From JAIBJN01 sp963839745 (GTDB lineage Bacteria > Actinomycetota > Thermoleophilia > Gaiellales > Gaiellaceae), in assembly GCA_963839745.1 (NCBI GenBank), contig CAWIWC010000010.1, forward strand, positions 682,001 through 746,000: a DNA stretch of 64,000 nucleotides. The letters run 5' to 3'. This document shows, one piece after another, positions 43,370 through 51,816 of the stretch. Within the stretch, counting starts at the first letter, position 1. Every line of letters begins with the position of its first letter. The notes beneath the pieces were generated by a model. The model saw only the letters and a program-made list of their open reading frames with translations, did not search any database and was not told the DNA's origin. The translations under genes and the position numbers were made by a program.

Positions 43370-44472
43370 CAGCCCCAGACCTCCGCGGCCGTCTCGGCGA
43401 TGGTGGCGAGCTTCGCGCGCTCGTCCTCGATCGTGAGCGCGTTGCCGAGGATCGACGTGGCGAAGCCGCACTGCGGCGAGAGGGCGAGCCGCTCCAGGGG
43501 GACAACCTTGGCCGCCTCCCGGATGCGCCCGACGAGCTCCTCGACCGTCTCCCGTCGCGGCGTCTTCGTCGTCACGAGGCCGAGGACGCAGATCACGTCC
43601 TCGGGCGCCTCGACGAGCGGCTCGAACCCGCCGGAGCGGGCGTCGTCGTACTCGAGCAGCAGGCGCTGCGCCTTCACGCGGCCGAAGAGGCGGCCTGCGA
43701 GCCAGTCGTAGCCTCCCTCGACGAGCCAGCGGCTCGCCTGGTTCCCGCGGCAGAGGTGGAAGCCGAACGTCACGCCGGGATGGTCTCCGATGACGATGTT
43801 GTCGAGCTCGAGGCCGAGCTCGAGCCAGCGGTCGGCCGGCCAGCCGCGGCTCTCGTAGAAGTCGCGGTAGCCGGGATCGAGGAGCAGCGGGTAGTGCGGC
43901 GCGTCGAGCTGGACGTAGGTCGCGCCGAGCTCGACGAGCTCCTCGACCTCCTCGCGCAGGATCTCGGCGACGGCGCCGAGGAACTCCTCGAGCGTGGGGT
44001 AGGCCTCGCGCGAGCGCTCGGGGTCGTAGAAGTTGGCGAAGAGGCTCGGGCTGGGGAGCGTGACCTTGAGCACGCGGTCGGTGCGGCTGCGGGCGTAGGC
44101 GATTTCCTCGCCGGAGAGCGAGCGGCGGCGCTTCAGCGGCCCGACGACCGCGATCGGCGGCCGCTCGACCGTCAGGTCGCCGATCTCGTCCGAGTGCCAC
44201 TCGCCCCAGAGGAACGCGTCGATGTCCCACTCGCCGAACCCGTCGACGGCCGCCGGGAGCTGGCTCTGGAACGAGAGCCTGCGCATCTCCCCGTCGGTGA
44301 CGACCTCGAGCCCGGCGTCCTCCTGGAGCTTCAGAGCCTCGTCGACCGCCCGGTCCTCGGCGCGCTTGAACTCGGCGCGGGTCATTTCGCCCGCCTCGAA
44401 GCGTTCACGAGCCTCGAGCAGCTCGGGTGGGCGCAGGAGGCTCCCGACGACGTCGGTTCGGGCAGCGAGCAC
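43369..44472 (-). CDS. Core-MetE-like zinc methyltransferase (first copy)
   Basis: A 367-residue, single-barrel homologue of the C-terminal half of cobalamin-independent methionine synthase. Zinc ligands appear complete: His and Cys in FGFHLCRGN near residue 238, Glu in LLLEYDDARSGG near residue 273 and Cys in LSPQCGFAT near residue 340. QLDAPHYPLLLDP is the typical substrate-site segment. It lacks the N-terminal folate-handling half, so its methyl or alkyl donor is unknown. It is first in the operon with the MIO-less lyase homologue. GTG 44472 has TACGCT 6 bases upstream. A second copy of the family is at 54422. Confidence 0.88.
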   Translation of the reverse strand: MLAARTDVVGSLLRPPELLEARERFEAGEMTRAEFKRAEDRAVDEALKLQEDAGLEVVTDGEMRRLSFQSQLPAAVDGFGEWDIDAFLWGEWHSDEIGDLTVERPPIAVVGPLKRRRSLSGEEIAYARSRTDRVLKVTLPSPSLFANFYDPERSREAYPTLEEFLGAVAEILREEVEELVELGATYVQLDAPHYPLLLDPGYRDFYESRGWPADRWLELGLELDNIVIGDHPGVTFGFHLCRGNQASRWLVEGGYDWLAGRLFGRVKAQRLLLEYDDARSGGFEPLVEAPEDVICVLGLVTTKTPRRETVEELVGRIREAAKVVPLERLALSPQCGFATSILGNALTIEDERAKLATIAETAAEVWG

Positions 44473-44478
44473 GCGGGT

Positions 44479-44499
44479 AGCGTATGCCTACCGGTAGCA
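44479..44499. promoter_or_regulatory. Divergent promoter with CTACCGGTAG palindrome
   Basis: The 49-base gap holds TACGCT (minus, 44484-44479) serving the methyltransferase operon and TAGCAT (plus, 44494-44499) serving the ATP-grasp gene. Between them is the palindrome CTACCGGTAG at 44488-44497, and GGTAG also pairs with CTACC just left of it. A shared operator is plausible. Confidence 0.45.
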
Positions 44500-44521
44500 T
44501 TTCCGGCGCAGGTTTCGCTTT

Positions 44522-45695
44522 ATGAGAGACATCCTCGTCCTCTGCCCGCAGGAGCGGGACCTGAAGGCAATTCGAGCAGCGGGCCTCGAAGAGCGTTACC
44601 GGGTCCATTTCGCCGGCTCGGATCTCGACCAGCTCGAGGACTTCGATCCGGCAGCCTTCCTGGACGAGTGCGAGGGCCTTCCGGCCGACGCGGTCCTGGG
44701 CACGAAGGACCAGTCGGCGCTCCTCGCTGCTCTCCTGGCCGAGCGGCGCGGGCTGCCCGGGCCGAGCCCGCAGGCGCTCGTCGCCTGCCAGCACAAGCCG
44801 ACCGCCCGCGAGATCCAGCAGCGGGTCGCGCCGGAGGCGACGCCACGGTTCGCCGTCATCAACGGCGACCCCGCCGTTCGACGTCCCGTTCTTCGTCAAG
44901 CCGGTCGTCGGACGCCTGTCGCAGAACGTGTTCCGGATCGAAGATCCTGACGACCTGCAGGACCTGCACGAGATCGACCGCTACACGACACGCTATGCAG
45001 AGATCGCCGCCCTGGCCGGCGCAGATCCGGCGGCGGCGCACGGCTTCATGGCCGAGGAGCTCCTCTCGGGCGCCGAGGTCACGCTCGAGGGCTACGTCCA
45101 CGGCGGCCGCGTGACGACGATCGGCGTCACCGATTCGATCAAGTACCCGGGGACCTTCAGCTTCGAGAGCTTCGAATACCCGAGCGCCCTCCCGCGCGAG
45201 CGTCTCCAGGAGCTATCGGATATCTCCTCGCGCGTGCTACCGGCGTACGCGTTCGAGGGCGGTTTCTTCAACGTCGAGTTCTTCGTCCCCGAGGACGGTC
45301 CGGCACAGATCATCGAGGTCAACGGGCGGATCGCCTCGCAGTTCGCGCCGCTCGTCCAGGCCGTGCACGGGCGCTCGACCTACGACGCGCTCTTCCGGCT
45401 GGCGCTCGGCGAGGATCCGGCGTGGGGGCCCTGTGAGCCGGACGGCGTGGCCGTGAGCTACGTCCTGCGGGTCTTCGAGGATGCGCTCGTCGCCGCCGTC
45501 CCCGATCCCGACCCCGCCGTGGAGCTGCTCGTGCGGCCGGGGCTCTACCTCTCGGAGCAGGGCGTCAACGACTCCCACAGCTACCGGCTGGCGATTCTCT
45601 ACGGGGTCGGCGAGACGCGCGACGAAGCCGTCGCGCGCTGCCGCGAGCGCGCGCGGGCGCTCAACTTCCGGCTGGCGCCGGCGCCTGTTCGCTGA
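44522..45695 (+). CDS. ATP-grasp carboxylate-amine ligase-like protein, one apparent frameshift
   Basis: An ATP-grasp enzyme that joins a carboxylate to an amine or thiol with ATP. The N-terminal part (RDILVLCPQERDLKAIRAAG, AVLGTKDQSALLAALLAERR) is in the first frame. Near 44866-44876, in a C run, one extra base shifts to the second frame; correcting it gives VPFFVKPVVGRLSQNVFRI with an ATP-binding Lys. Then come GYVHGGRVTTIGVTDSIKY and the Mg-binding IIEVNGRIASQFA. The corrected length is about 390 residues. It diverges from the MIO-less lyase operon and may act on its product. Confidence 0.85.
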
Positions 45696-47139
45696 CGGCG
45701 GGCTCCGCCTCGCCGCGGGCCTCGCGGTTCGAGATCCCGATCCCGCCCACGGCGGCGCCGGCAAAGGTGAGCGCGGCCGCGAGCAGCATGCCCGCCCGGA
45801 ACGCGTCGACGGAGGCGTCGTAGAGCTCCTGCGACCCCGGGTCCCTCGCGAGCGGGACGGCGTCGGCGTCGTCCGTGCGCGACTCGAAGACGAGCGTGAT
45901 CACGAGGCCGATCAGGGCGATGGCGATGAGGCTCCCCAGGCGAGACACCGTCGAGTTGACGCCCGAGGCGATGCCGGCGTAGCGCTCTGGCGCGGACTTC
46001 AGCGCGGTCGCAGTGATCGGCGCGACCATCATCGCCAGGCCGAGCGAGAAGATCGCCAGCCCGGCGATGCCCGCCGTCCAGAAGTCCGACTTGTCGTCGA
46101 CGAACGTGAAGACGAGCGTCCCCGTCCCCATCAGGGCGGGCCCGACCGTGAGGTAGAGGCGCGGCCCGTGCTTGTCCGCGAGCCCACCGAACCGGGCCGC
46201 CAGCAGGATCATGATGATGCTCGAGGGGATGTTCAGCAGTCCGGCCTCGAATGCCGTGAAGCCGATGAACTGCAGGTAGATCGTGAAGAACACGAAGAAG
46301 CCGTAGAGCCCGGCGTACACGAGGAAGGTCTGCGCGTTCGCCACGGCGAAGTTGCGCACGCGGAAGAGCTCGAACGGGAGCATCGGCTGCGCGACGCGTT
46401 GCTCGACCACGACGAACGCCGCAAGCGCGGCGCCCGAGCCCACGAAGGCCCACCAGACTCCTCCGAAGCCGCGGTCGGCGCCTTCGACGAGCCCGTAGGT
46501 GAGGAGCCCGAAGCCCACGGCGGCCAGGGCCGCTCCCGGGAGGTCGAGCCTGCCCTTGCGCTCGGGCGGCGCCTCGTCGCAGCGCCCAACAAGGGCGAGG
46601 AAGACCGTGGCGGCGGCGAGCGGCAGGTTCAGGAGAAAGATCCAGCGCCAGGAGACCCACTCGACCAGCGCTCCGCCGGCCGGCGGCCCCGCGATCGTGG
46701 CGACGCTCGTGAACGACGTCCACAGCCCGATCGCGCGTCCCGAGTCCGCGCCGTAGACGCCGCGGAGGAGCGCGAGCGAGTTCGTGGTCAGGAAGGCGCC
46801 CGCGACGCCCTGGAGGGTGCGCGCGATGATCAGGATGGCCTCGTTCGGCGCCGCGCCCGCGAGGAGGGAGGCGAGCGCGAAGCCCGCGGCGCCGGCGATG
46901 AAGACACGCCGCCGGCCGTAGCGGTCGCCGACCGCTCCGCCGACGAGGTACAGGGACGCGAGCGCCAGCGAGTAGGAGAGGAAGATCCACTGCTGGCCCG
47001 TGAGGCCGAGGTCGAGGTCCTCCTCGATGGTCGGGAGGGCGACGATGACCACCGTCGCGTCGATGAACGCGAGCGACGAGCCGAGGATCGTCGCGGCGAG
47101 GGTCAGCCGTTTCCGCGTCTCGAGACCGAGCGTTTCCAC
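45661..47139 (-). CDS. MFS drug exporter, DHA2 (14-helix) type
   Basis: A 492-residue major facilitator with about 14 hydrophobic segments. The DHA2-type N-terminal motif FIDATVVIVALPTIEEDL and GAVGDRYGRRRVFIAGA are present, then RTLQGVAGAFLTTNSLALLRG and PPAGGALVEWVSWRWIFLLNLP. Such proteins export drugs or metabolites with proton exchange. It starts at GTG 47139 and its 3' end overlaps the convergent ATP-grasp gene by 35 bases. Confidence 0.92.
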   Translation of the reverse strand: METLGLETRKRLTLAATILGSSLAFIDATVVIVALPTIEEDLDLGLTGQQWIFLSYSLALASLYLVGGAVGDRYGRRRVFIAGAAGFALASLLAGAAPNEAILIIARTLQGVAGAFLTTNSLALLRGVYGADSGRAIGLWTSFTSVATIAGPPAGGALVEWVSWRWIFLLNLPLAAATVFLALVGRCDEAPPERKGRLDLPGAALAAVGFGLLTYGLVEGADRGFGGVWWAFVGSGAALAAFVVVEQRVAQPMLPFELFRVRNFAVANAQTFLVYAGLYGFFVFFTIYLQFIGFTAFEAGLLNIPSSIIMILLAARFGGLADKHGPRLYLTVGPALMGTGTLVFTFVDDKSDFWTAGIAGLAIFSLGLAMMVAPITATALKSAPERYAGIASGVNSTVSRLGSLIAIALIGLVITLVFESRTDDADAVPLARDPGSQELYDASVDAFRAGMLLAAALTFAGAAVGGIGISNREARGEAEPAVSEQAPAPAGS

Positions 47140-47145
47140 GGCCGG

Positions 47146-47155
47146 AGGATACGCT
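47146..47155. promoter_or_regulatory. Two overlapping divergent -10 elements (TATCCT/TACGCT)
   Basis: The 10-mer AGGATACGCT reads TATCCT on the minus strand (6 bases before GTG 47139) and TACGCT on the plus strand (6 bases before ATG 47162). The two hexamers share two base pairs, so the promoters cannot both be occupied at once. The whole divergent gap is 22 bases. Confidence 0.5.
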
Positions 47156-47161
47156 CACGGG

Positions 47162-47596
47162 ATGAGGCGCGGGGCACTTGCAGGGGTCGCGGCGGCGGCT
47201 GCGTGGGCAGCGGCCGAGCCGCTGGTTGCGAAGGGCTTCAGCCCGCCCCCGGGCTACTCGGACGTGCGCATGCTCGGGGGTCTACTGACCCGCGGATCGG
47301 GCTGGCGCGCGGTCGGCCTCGGCGCACACCTGGTGAACGGCGCCGTCTTCGGCGCGGCCTTCACGGCGGCCGGGGGCCGCGGCTGGCGGCAAGGCCTCGT
47401 CGCCTCCCAGGCCGAGAACCTGGCGCTCTGGCCGGCGATGGCGATCGTCGACAGGCTGCACCCGGACCGTCGGAGCGGGGCATGGCCGCCGCTTATTTCG
47501 AATGCCCGTGTGTTCGGGTACGAGGCGGCCGTGCACGGGCTCTTCGGCGTCGTGCTGGGCGTGCTCGCGGGCGCGCCTCAGCGGTCGGCTGAGTAG
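47162..47596 (+). CDS. Small hydrophobic protein of unknown function
   Basis: A 144-residue protein not recognised by family. It has an Ala-rich N-terminal hydrophobic stretch (GALAGVAAAAAWAAAEPLV) and further hydrophobic segments (AVGLGAHLVNGAVFGAAF, LFGVVLGVLAGA), suggesting three or four membrane passes. A His-Leu-Val-Asn centre and NARVFGYEAAVHGL are the only distinctive polar spots. It is divergent from the MFS exporter with a shared -10 region, so joint regulation is possible. Confidence 0.65.
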   Translation: MRRGALAGVAAAAAWAAAEPLVAKGFSPPPGYSDVRMLGGLLTRGSGWRAVGLGAHLVNGAVFGAAFTAAGGRGWRQGLVASQAENLALWPAMAIVDRLHPDRRSGAWPPLISNARVFGYEAAVHGLFGVVLGVLAGAPQRSAE

Positions 47597-47748
47597 TCGC
47601 CGTCCTGCACTGCAGCGTTGATGGAGCGGTCGAGCTCCGCATCGCGCATCCATCCAGCCCGCACCCGAGGCTTCACTTTGTCCTCGCGCTTCGACCGGGT
47701 GAGCCGCGCCGGCAGAATTCTGGGCAGCTTCTGCTGGTTGCGCTTCAT
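47578..47748 (-). CDS. Small basic hypothetical protein
   Basis: A 56-residue frame, rich in Lys and Arg at the start (KRNQQKLPRILPARLTRSKRED) and with an acidic end (MRDAELDRSINAAVQDGDYSAD). Residue composition looks like a real protein rather than the Arg/Pro/Ala noise of shadow frames. ATG 47748 is used; TTG 47784 is an alternative. No clear ribosome-binding site is seen and no family is recognised. It overlaps the preceding plus-strand gene by 19 bases. Confidence 0.4.
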   Translation of the reverse strand: MKRNQQKLPRILPARLTRSKREDKVKPRVRAGWMRDAELDRSINAAVQDGDYSADR

Positions 47749-47811
47749 GGTCACGTGGTTCCCGGCGCTGCGACCCGCAAACAAGGTTAATCCTGGAAAT
47801 CCGCGCTATTA

Positions 47812-48333
47812 ATGGCCGTCGTGGAAACTGAGCTCGCGATCGCCTCCCGGCGGGAGACGCGCCGGTACGACCAGAGGCCGATCCCGCCCGAGTTCGAGCG
47901 CAGCATCCTCGACGCCGGGCGGCTCGCCGGGAGCGCGAAAAACAAGCAGCCGTGGCGCTTCCTCGTCGTCGAGACCCCGGCCGTCCGCGAGCGGCTCGCC
48001 GAGGCGGTCTTCGAACCGGGCAACGTGCGCGGCGCGCGCCTGATCATCGCCCTCATGGTGTCCGGCAAAGGCCCCACCTCCTTCGACGCGGGCCGTGCGG
48101 CGCAGAACATGCTCCTGGCCGCCTGGGACCTCGGCGTGGGCGGCTCCCCGAACGGGATGCCCGACCGGGAGTCGGCCGGCGAGATCCTCGGCGCCCGCGA
48201 GGGCGAGAGCCCGGCGATCGTCCTCACGTTCGGCTACCCGGCGAAGCTGCGCGACCCGTCCGCGCGGACCGCTGACGAGTGGAGCGAGCGAGCCAGGCGC
48301 CGCCCGCTCGAGGACCTCGTCGAGCGCATCTAG
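47812..48333 (+). CDS. Nitroreductase-family FMN protein
   Basis: A 173-residue member of the nitroreductase/FMN-flavin fold. FMN-binding residues are in ASRRETRRYDQRPIP near residue 12 and AGSAKNKQPWRFLVVE near residue 40. GRAAQNMLLAAWDLGVGG near residue 95 and VLTFGYPA near residue 140 are the usual second-half motifs. The physiological substrate is unknown. The region before the start is AT-richer than its surroundings. Confidence 0.9.
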   Translation: MAVVETELAIASRRETRRYDQRPIPPEFERSILDAGRLAGSAKNKQPWRFLVVETPAVRERLAEAVFEPGNVRGARLIIALMVSGKGPTSFDAGRAAQNMLLAAWDLGVGGSPNGMPDRESAGEILGAREGESPAIVLTFGYPAKLRDPSARTADEWSERARRRPLEDLVERI

Positions 48334-48342
48334 CCCCGCCGT

Positions 48343-48348
48343 TAGGGT
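48343..48348 (+). promoter_or_regulatory. Leaderless-type -10 (TAGGGT)
   Basis: TAGGGT ends 6 bases before ATG 48355 of the thioesterase gene. Confidence 0.45.
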
Positions 48349-48354
48349 CTCGCC

Positions 48355-48795
48355 ATGAGCTCGGCCGAGGAAGCACTCGCCGCCCGGGTGGGGGAGGCGA
48401 TGTGGGCGCGCGACAGCGCCTCGCAGGCACTCGGGATGACGCTCGAGGAGGTGCGGCCGGGCTATGCGCGCGTCCGCATGACCGTGCGGAGCGACATGCT
48501 CAACGGCCACGGGACGTGCCATGGCGGCCTCGTCTTCGCGCTCGCGGACTCGGCCTTCGCGTTCGCCTGCAACTCGCGCGACGTGGTGACGGTCGCCGCC
48601 GGGTGCTCGATCGAGTTCCTCGCCCCGTCGCGGGAAGGGGACGAGCTCGTGGCCGTCGCGCAGGAGCGCTCGCTCGAGGGTCGCAACGGCGTCTACGACG
48701 TCGACGTCACGCGCGCAGACGGCGGAGTCGTCGCCACGTTCCGGGGCCGGTCGGCCGCGACCCGCGCGACGGTGCTCGGCGACGCGGCTCCCTGA
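48355..48795 (+). CDS. paaI: PaaI-type hotdog thioesterase
   Basis: A 146-residue hotdog-fold acyl-CoA thioesterase. The active-site region MLNGHGTCHGGLVFALADSAFAFA near residues 42-65 holds the HGG motif and the catalytic Asp of PaaI. CSIEFLAPSREGDEL follows. PaaI rescues CoA from dead-end phenylacetate intermediates. No other paa gene is adjacent, so the substrate is open. Confidence 0.88.
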   Translation: MSSAEEALAARVGEAMWARDSASQALGMTLEEVRPGYARVRMTVRSDMLNGHGTCHGGLVFALADSAFAFACNSRDVVTVAAGCSIEFLAPSREGDELVAVAQERSLEGRNGVYDVDVTRADGGVVATFRGRSAATRATVLGDAAP

Positions 48796-48870
48796 GCCCG
48801 CGTCGTCCGAAGTCAGCAGGAAACTTCCGGCGTACACGACGGTTCGCCGTCCCAGTCCTGGAGGTCCCGC

Positions 48871-49605
48871 ATGGATACGTGGCAGAAATACGCGGCGGAG
48901 CTGATCGGCACGTTCGTCCTCGTCTTCGGGGGGTCGGCGGCCCTCGTCTCCGCCGGCCTCACCAGCTCTCCGTCTCTCATCGTGGCCGCCCTGGCCTTCG
49001 GCCTGGCCCTCCTGGCGGGCCTGTACGCCTTCGGCGAGGTCTCGGGAGGCCACTTCAACCCCGCGGTCTCGCTGGCGATGTTCCTGGACAAGCGCCTGCC
49101 CAGCAACGAGCTGATCGGCTACTGGATCGCGCAGTTCGCCGGCGGGATCCTGGCCGCGATCGCGCTCTGGATCGCCGTCGACACCCGCGCCGAAGTGGCC
49201 GCCACGTCGACCTTTCCCGGCGCCTACGGGGACGGCAGCGCCTTCTTCATGGAGCTCCTCTTCACGGCGATCTTCGTCGGCGTGATCCTGCAGGCGAGCG
49301 TCAGCGGCCGCTTCGGGGGCAGCGCTCTTCTCGCCATTCCCCTGGCTCTCGTGGCCGTGCACCTGGCCGTGATCCCCTTCAGCGGCTCCTCCGTGAACCC
49401 CGCGCGGACCTTCGGGCCCGACCTCATCGGCGGCGAGTGGGACGGCATCTGGATCTACCTGATCGCACCGCCGCTCGGCGCGATCCTCGCGGTCTTCGTC
49501 CACCGAACAGTGTCGGGCGGGGCGAGAGTCGCAGCGGAGAGCCCGGTCGCCGAGGTGCTCGCGGAGCCCGACGCCCAGAGCGACCCGCCGCTGCCGCCGA
49601 GATGA
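48871..49605 (+). CDS. Aquaporin (MIP family)
   Basis: A 244-residue channel with six membrane helices and both NPA motifs: SGGHFNPAVSLAMFL near residue 60 and FSGSSVNPARTFGPDLIG near residue 170. The first helix has the family motif AAELIGTFVLVFGG. The sequence after the second NPA resembles AqpZ-type water channels rather than glycerol facilitators. A GGAGG lies about 8 bases before ATG 48871. A strong hairpin follows the stop. Confidence 0.93.
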   Translation: MDTWQKYAAELIGTFVLVFGGSAALVSAGLTSSPSLIVAALAFGLALLAGLYAFGEVSGGHFNPAVSLAMFLDKRLPSNELIGYWIAQFAGGILAAIALWIAVDTRAEVAATSTFPGAYGDGSAFFMELLFTAIFVGVILQASVSGRFGGSALLAIPLALVAVHLAVIPFSGSSVNPARTFGPDLIGGEWDGIWIYLIAPPLGAILAVFVHRTVSGGARVAAESPVAEVLAEPDAQSDPPLPPR

Positions 49606-49611
49606 TCGGAG

Positions 49612-49642
49612 GGGCGGGCCCCGCCTCGCGCGGGGCCCGCCC
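49612..49642. terminator. Strong bidirectional hairpin terminator
   Basis: A perfect 13-bp stem (GGGCGGGCCCCGC / GCGGGGCCCGCCC) with a CTCGC loop lies between the convergent aquaporin and propeller genes. GCCCTT follows on the plus side. Confidence 0.75.
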
Positions 49643-49652
49643 GCCCTTCTCG

Positions 49653-50579
49653 CTAGCGCTCGACGCGCACGACGGAGAACGGCTGGGTAGCCGGGTCCAT
49701 GACGCCGAAGCGCGCATTGACGGCGTAGAGGTACTTGCCGAACTCCGCGATCGTCGTCGGGACGTCGAAGTCGGAGTCCGTGAGGAGCCCCGTGATCGTC
49801 CCGGAGGCGAGACCTCGCGTGAGCTTGATCACTGCGATCTGGTTCATGCGGTTCTGGACGACGTAGAGCGTGCGGCCGTCGAGCAGGATGCCGTCGCCCT
49901 GCATGACGTTGCCGCTGCCGCCCGTCAGCTCGATCAGATCTGCGACGCCGGTATCCGCCTCGACCGTGTAGAGGCGGCCGAGGTTGGACTGGACGATCAC
50001 GAGCGTCTCGCCGTCCGGCGTGGCGTCGATCCCGTTGACGTTGAAGCCGGGGCCCATCATGAACTCGCCGGTGAGGGGCACCCGCTGGACGTCGGCCTGC
50101 GACCCGAGCTCACCGCCCGGCCCGATGGGCACACGGTAGAGCACCGCCTTCTGGGACTCGGTGAACCACGCGGCGTCCTTCGTCACGATGACGTCGTTCA
50201 CGAACGTCGGCGGGCCCTCGGAGAGCTGGTAGGACGCGAGCGTCGCCCCGGTGCGCGCGTCGTAGACCCAGGCCATGCCGGTCGGGCCGCCGGCGACGAA
50301 GATGCGCTGGCGCCCGTCGACGTCCACGCCGATCGCGGCACGGCCGGACTGCGCCGGCACGAGCACCTCGCCCTGGCCGGTGCGCAGGTCGCCGCGGTAG
50401 ACGGCGCCCGTCGGGATCGACCCGACGTAGAACGTGTGGCCTCCGGCGATGTCGATGCCCTCGGGCTGGAAGCCGGTCGGGAGCGGAATGACCTCCGGCC
50501 AGTCACGGGCGCCGGATGCCGGCGTTGCGGCGAGGACGAGCGCCCCCGCAAGCACGCTGAGGATGCGAAACACGGTCAA
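49653..50579 (-). CDS. Secreted SMP-30/strictosidine synthase-like beta-propeller protein
   Basis: A 308-residue exported protein. The signal peptide is VFRILSVLAGALVLAATPASGARD. The rest consists of propeller-like repeats (LPTGFQPEGIDIAGGHTFYVG, PGFNVNGIDATPDGETLVIVQ, VMQGDGILLDGRTLYVVQN) typical of SMP-30/gluconolactonase-like folds. Its substrate is unknown. TTG 50579 is chosen: GGAGG sits 7 bases upstream. GTG 50573 is an alternative. Confidence 0.82.
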   Translation of the reverse strand: MTVFRILSVLAGALVLAATPASGARDWPEVIPLPTGFQPEGIDIAGGHTFYVGSIPTGAVYRGDLRTGQGEVLVPAQSGRAAIGVDVDGRQRIFVAGGPTGMAWVYDARTGATLASYQLSEGPPTFVNDVIVTKDAAWFTESQKAVLYRVPIGPGGELGSQADVQRVPLTGEFMMGPGFNVNGIDATPDGETLVIVQSNLGRLYTVEADTGVADLIELTGGSGNVMQGDGILLDGRTLYVVQNRMNQIAVIKLTRGLASGTITGLLTDSDFDVPTTIAEFGKYLYAVNARFGVMDPATQPFSVVRVER

Positions 50580-50921
50580 TTGAGAACCTCCCTGGTCCCT
50601 GGTCTGACGACGTCGTTCCCGGTCCCCGCCGGGAGCGAACCTCACCCCTGCATACGCGCCCGTCGGCCGATCAGATGGCGGTTGCACCTGTGACTAACTG
50701 CGACCCGAAGGCTCCGTCTAACTAGCCGTGGAAGGCTCCGCCGTGCGCATGGTCCGGGGCCGGCTCTCGACGGGGGAACGCAGACCGCATGACCGGCGAC
50801 CCACGGGGGCGCCGGTGAGCCCGTTCTCGCTCGGAGCCTGCGCCTCGTCCTGAGGCGGGCGCGGCACGATCGGCTGGTCCGGGGGTTCCCTCCGCTTTCC
50901 CCGCCCCGACCGGGCCGAATC
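50580..50921. other. 342-base gene-free gap
   Basis: This divergent gap separates the propeller gene and the luciferase-like gene. It contains the Shine-Dalgarno of the propeller gene, a pair of 24-bp tandem repeats (50694-50741) and no convincing reading frame. Promoters must lie here but no clear two-box site stands out. Confidence 0.6.
50694..50741 (+). repeat. Two abutting 24-bp imperfect direct repeats
   Basis: Units 50694-50717 and 50718-50741 both start CTAACT and both carry GAAGGCTCCG near the end; about 17 of 24 positions agree. Their place in a divergent promoter gap makes a regulator site plausible. Confidence 0.55.
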
Positions 50922-51816
50922 ATGGAAGCTACGGTCGTGGTCTCCCGCTACGGCCGCCCGCTCGAGTTCGGCGTCTTCGTCGTCCCGACGAGCGATGACC
51001 TGGAGCGTGGCAGGAGAGCAGGCTGCGATCGCCGACGAGCTCGGGCTTGACCTGGTCGGGATCCAGGACCACCCGTATCAGTGGCGCTACCTCGAGACGT
51101 GGGCGCTCATCGCCGACCTGTTCGCCCGGACCGAGCGCGTGCGCTTCTTCCCGGACGTCGCCAACCTCCCGCTGCGCGGCCCGGCGATGATCGCCAAGCA
51201 GGCGGCGTCCCTCGACGTGCTCTCCGGCGGTCGCTTCGAGCTTGGCCTCGGAGCGGGGGCGTTCTGGGACCCGATCGCCGCCATGGGCGGTCCCAGGCGC
51301 TCTGGGGGCGAGGCGCTGCAGGCGCTCGAGGAGGCGATGCACATCATCCGGGCGTTCTGGAGCGGGGAGCGCTCGATCTCCTTCGCGGGGGAGCACTACT
51401 CCGTGAAGGGTCTGCATCCGGGCCCGCCGCCGACGCACCCGATCGGCATCTGGCTCGGCGTGGGCAAGCCGAAGGCGCTCGCCCTCACCGGCCGGCTGGC
51501 GGACGGCTGGGTGCCGTCCCTCTCCTGGGCCACGCCGGACCTGGTGCCCGACATGCAGCGCCGCGATCGACGAGGCAGCCACGGCCGCCGGGCGCGAGCC
51601 GTCCGAGATCCGCCGCGTCCTCAATGTAAACGGGCGTCATCCGGGACGGCGCCGCAGGCGAGCTCGTCGAGGGCCCGCCGGACCACTGGGTCGAGACGCT
51701 CAGCGGGTTCGCAACCGACCTCGGCTTCGACACGTTCGTCTTCTGGCCGACCGAGAGCCCGGTGGAGCAGCTGGTGCGCTTCGCGCGGGAGGTCGTGCCC
51801 GCGCTGAAGGGACTAG
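50922..51816 (+). pseudogene. Luciferase-like (LLM) flavin-dependent oxidoreductase with several frameshifts
   Basis: An LLM-class flavoprotein, often F420- or FMN-dependent. Conserved pieces are spread over all three frames: RPLEFGVFVVPTSDDLE (from ATG 50922), ADELGLDLVGIQDHPYQWR through GPPPTHPIGIWLGVGKPKAL, then AIDEAATAAGREPSEIRRVL, then ELVEGPPDHWVETLSGFA. One extra base each near 51005, 51562 and 51635 explains the breaks. A fourth near 51806 would bring the end to TAG 51814-51816, where the stop would overlap that of the convergent gene. Either the gene is decayed or this stretch has poor sequence quality; the intact conserved residues favour the second. Confidence 0.75.

Noticed and set aside
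41180..43711. An 843-codon plus-strand open frame over the MIO-less lyase gene
   Set aside because: Composition is that of a high-GC antisense frame. The minus strand has three recognised genes there.
50922..51816. Genuine decay of the LLM gene into a pseudogene by selection loss
   Set aside because: Not fully excluded, but all breaks are single extra bases and no conserved motif is mutated, which fits the window-wide error pattern better.
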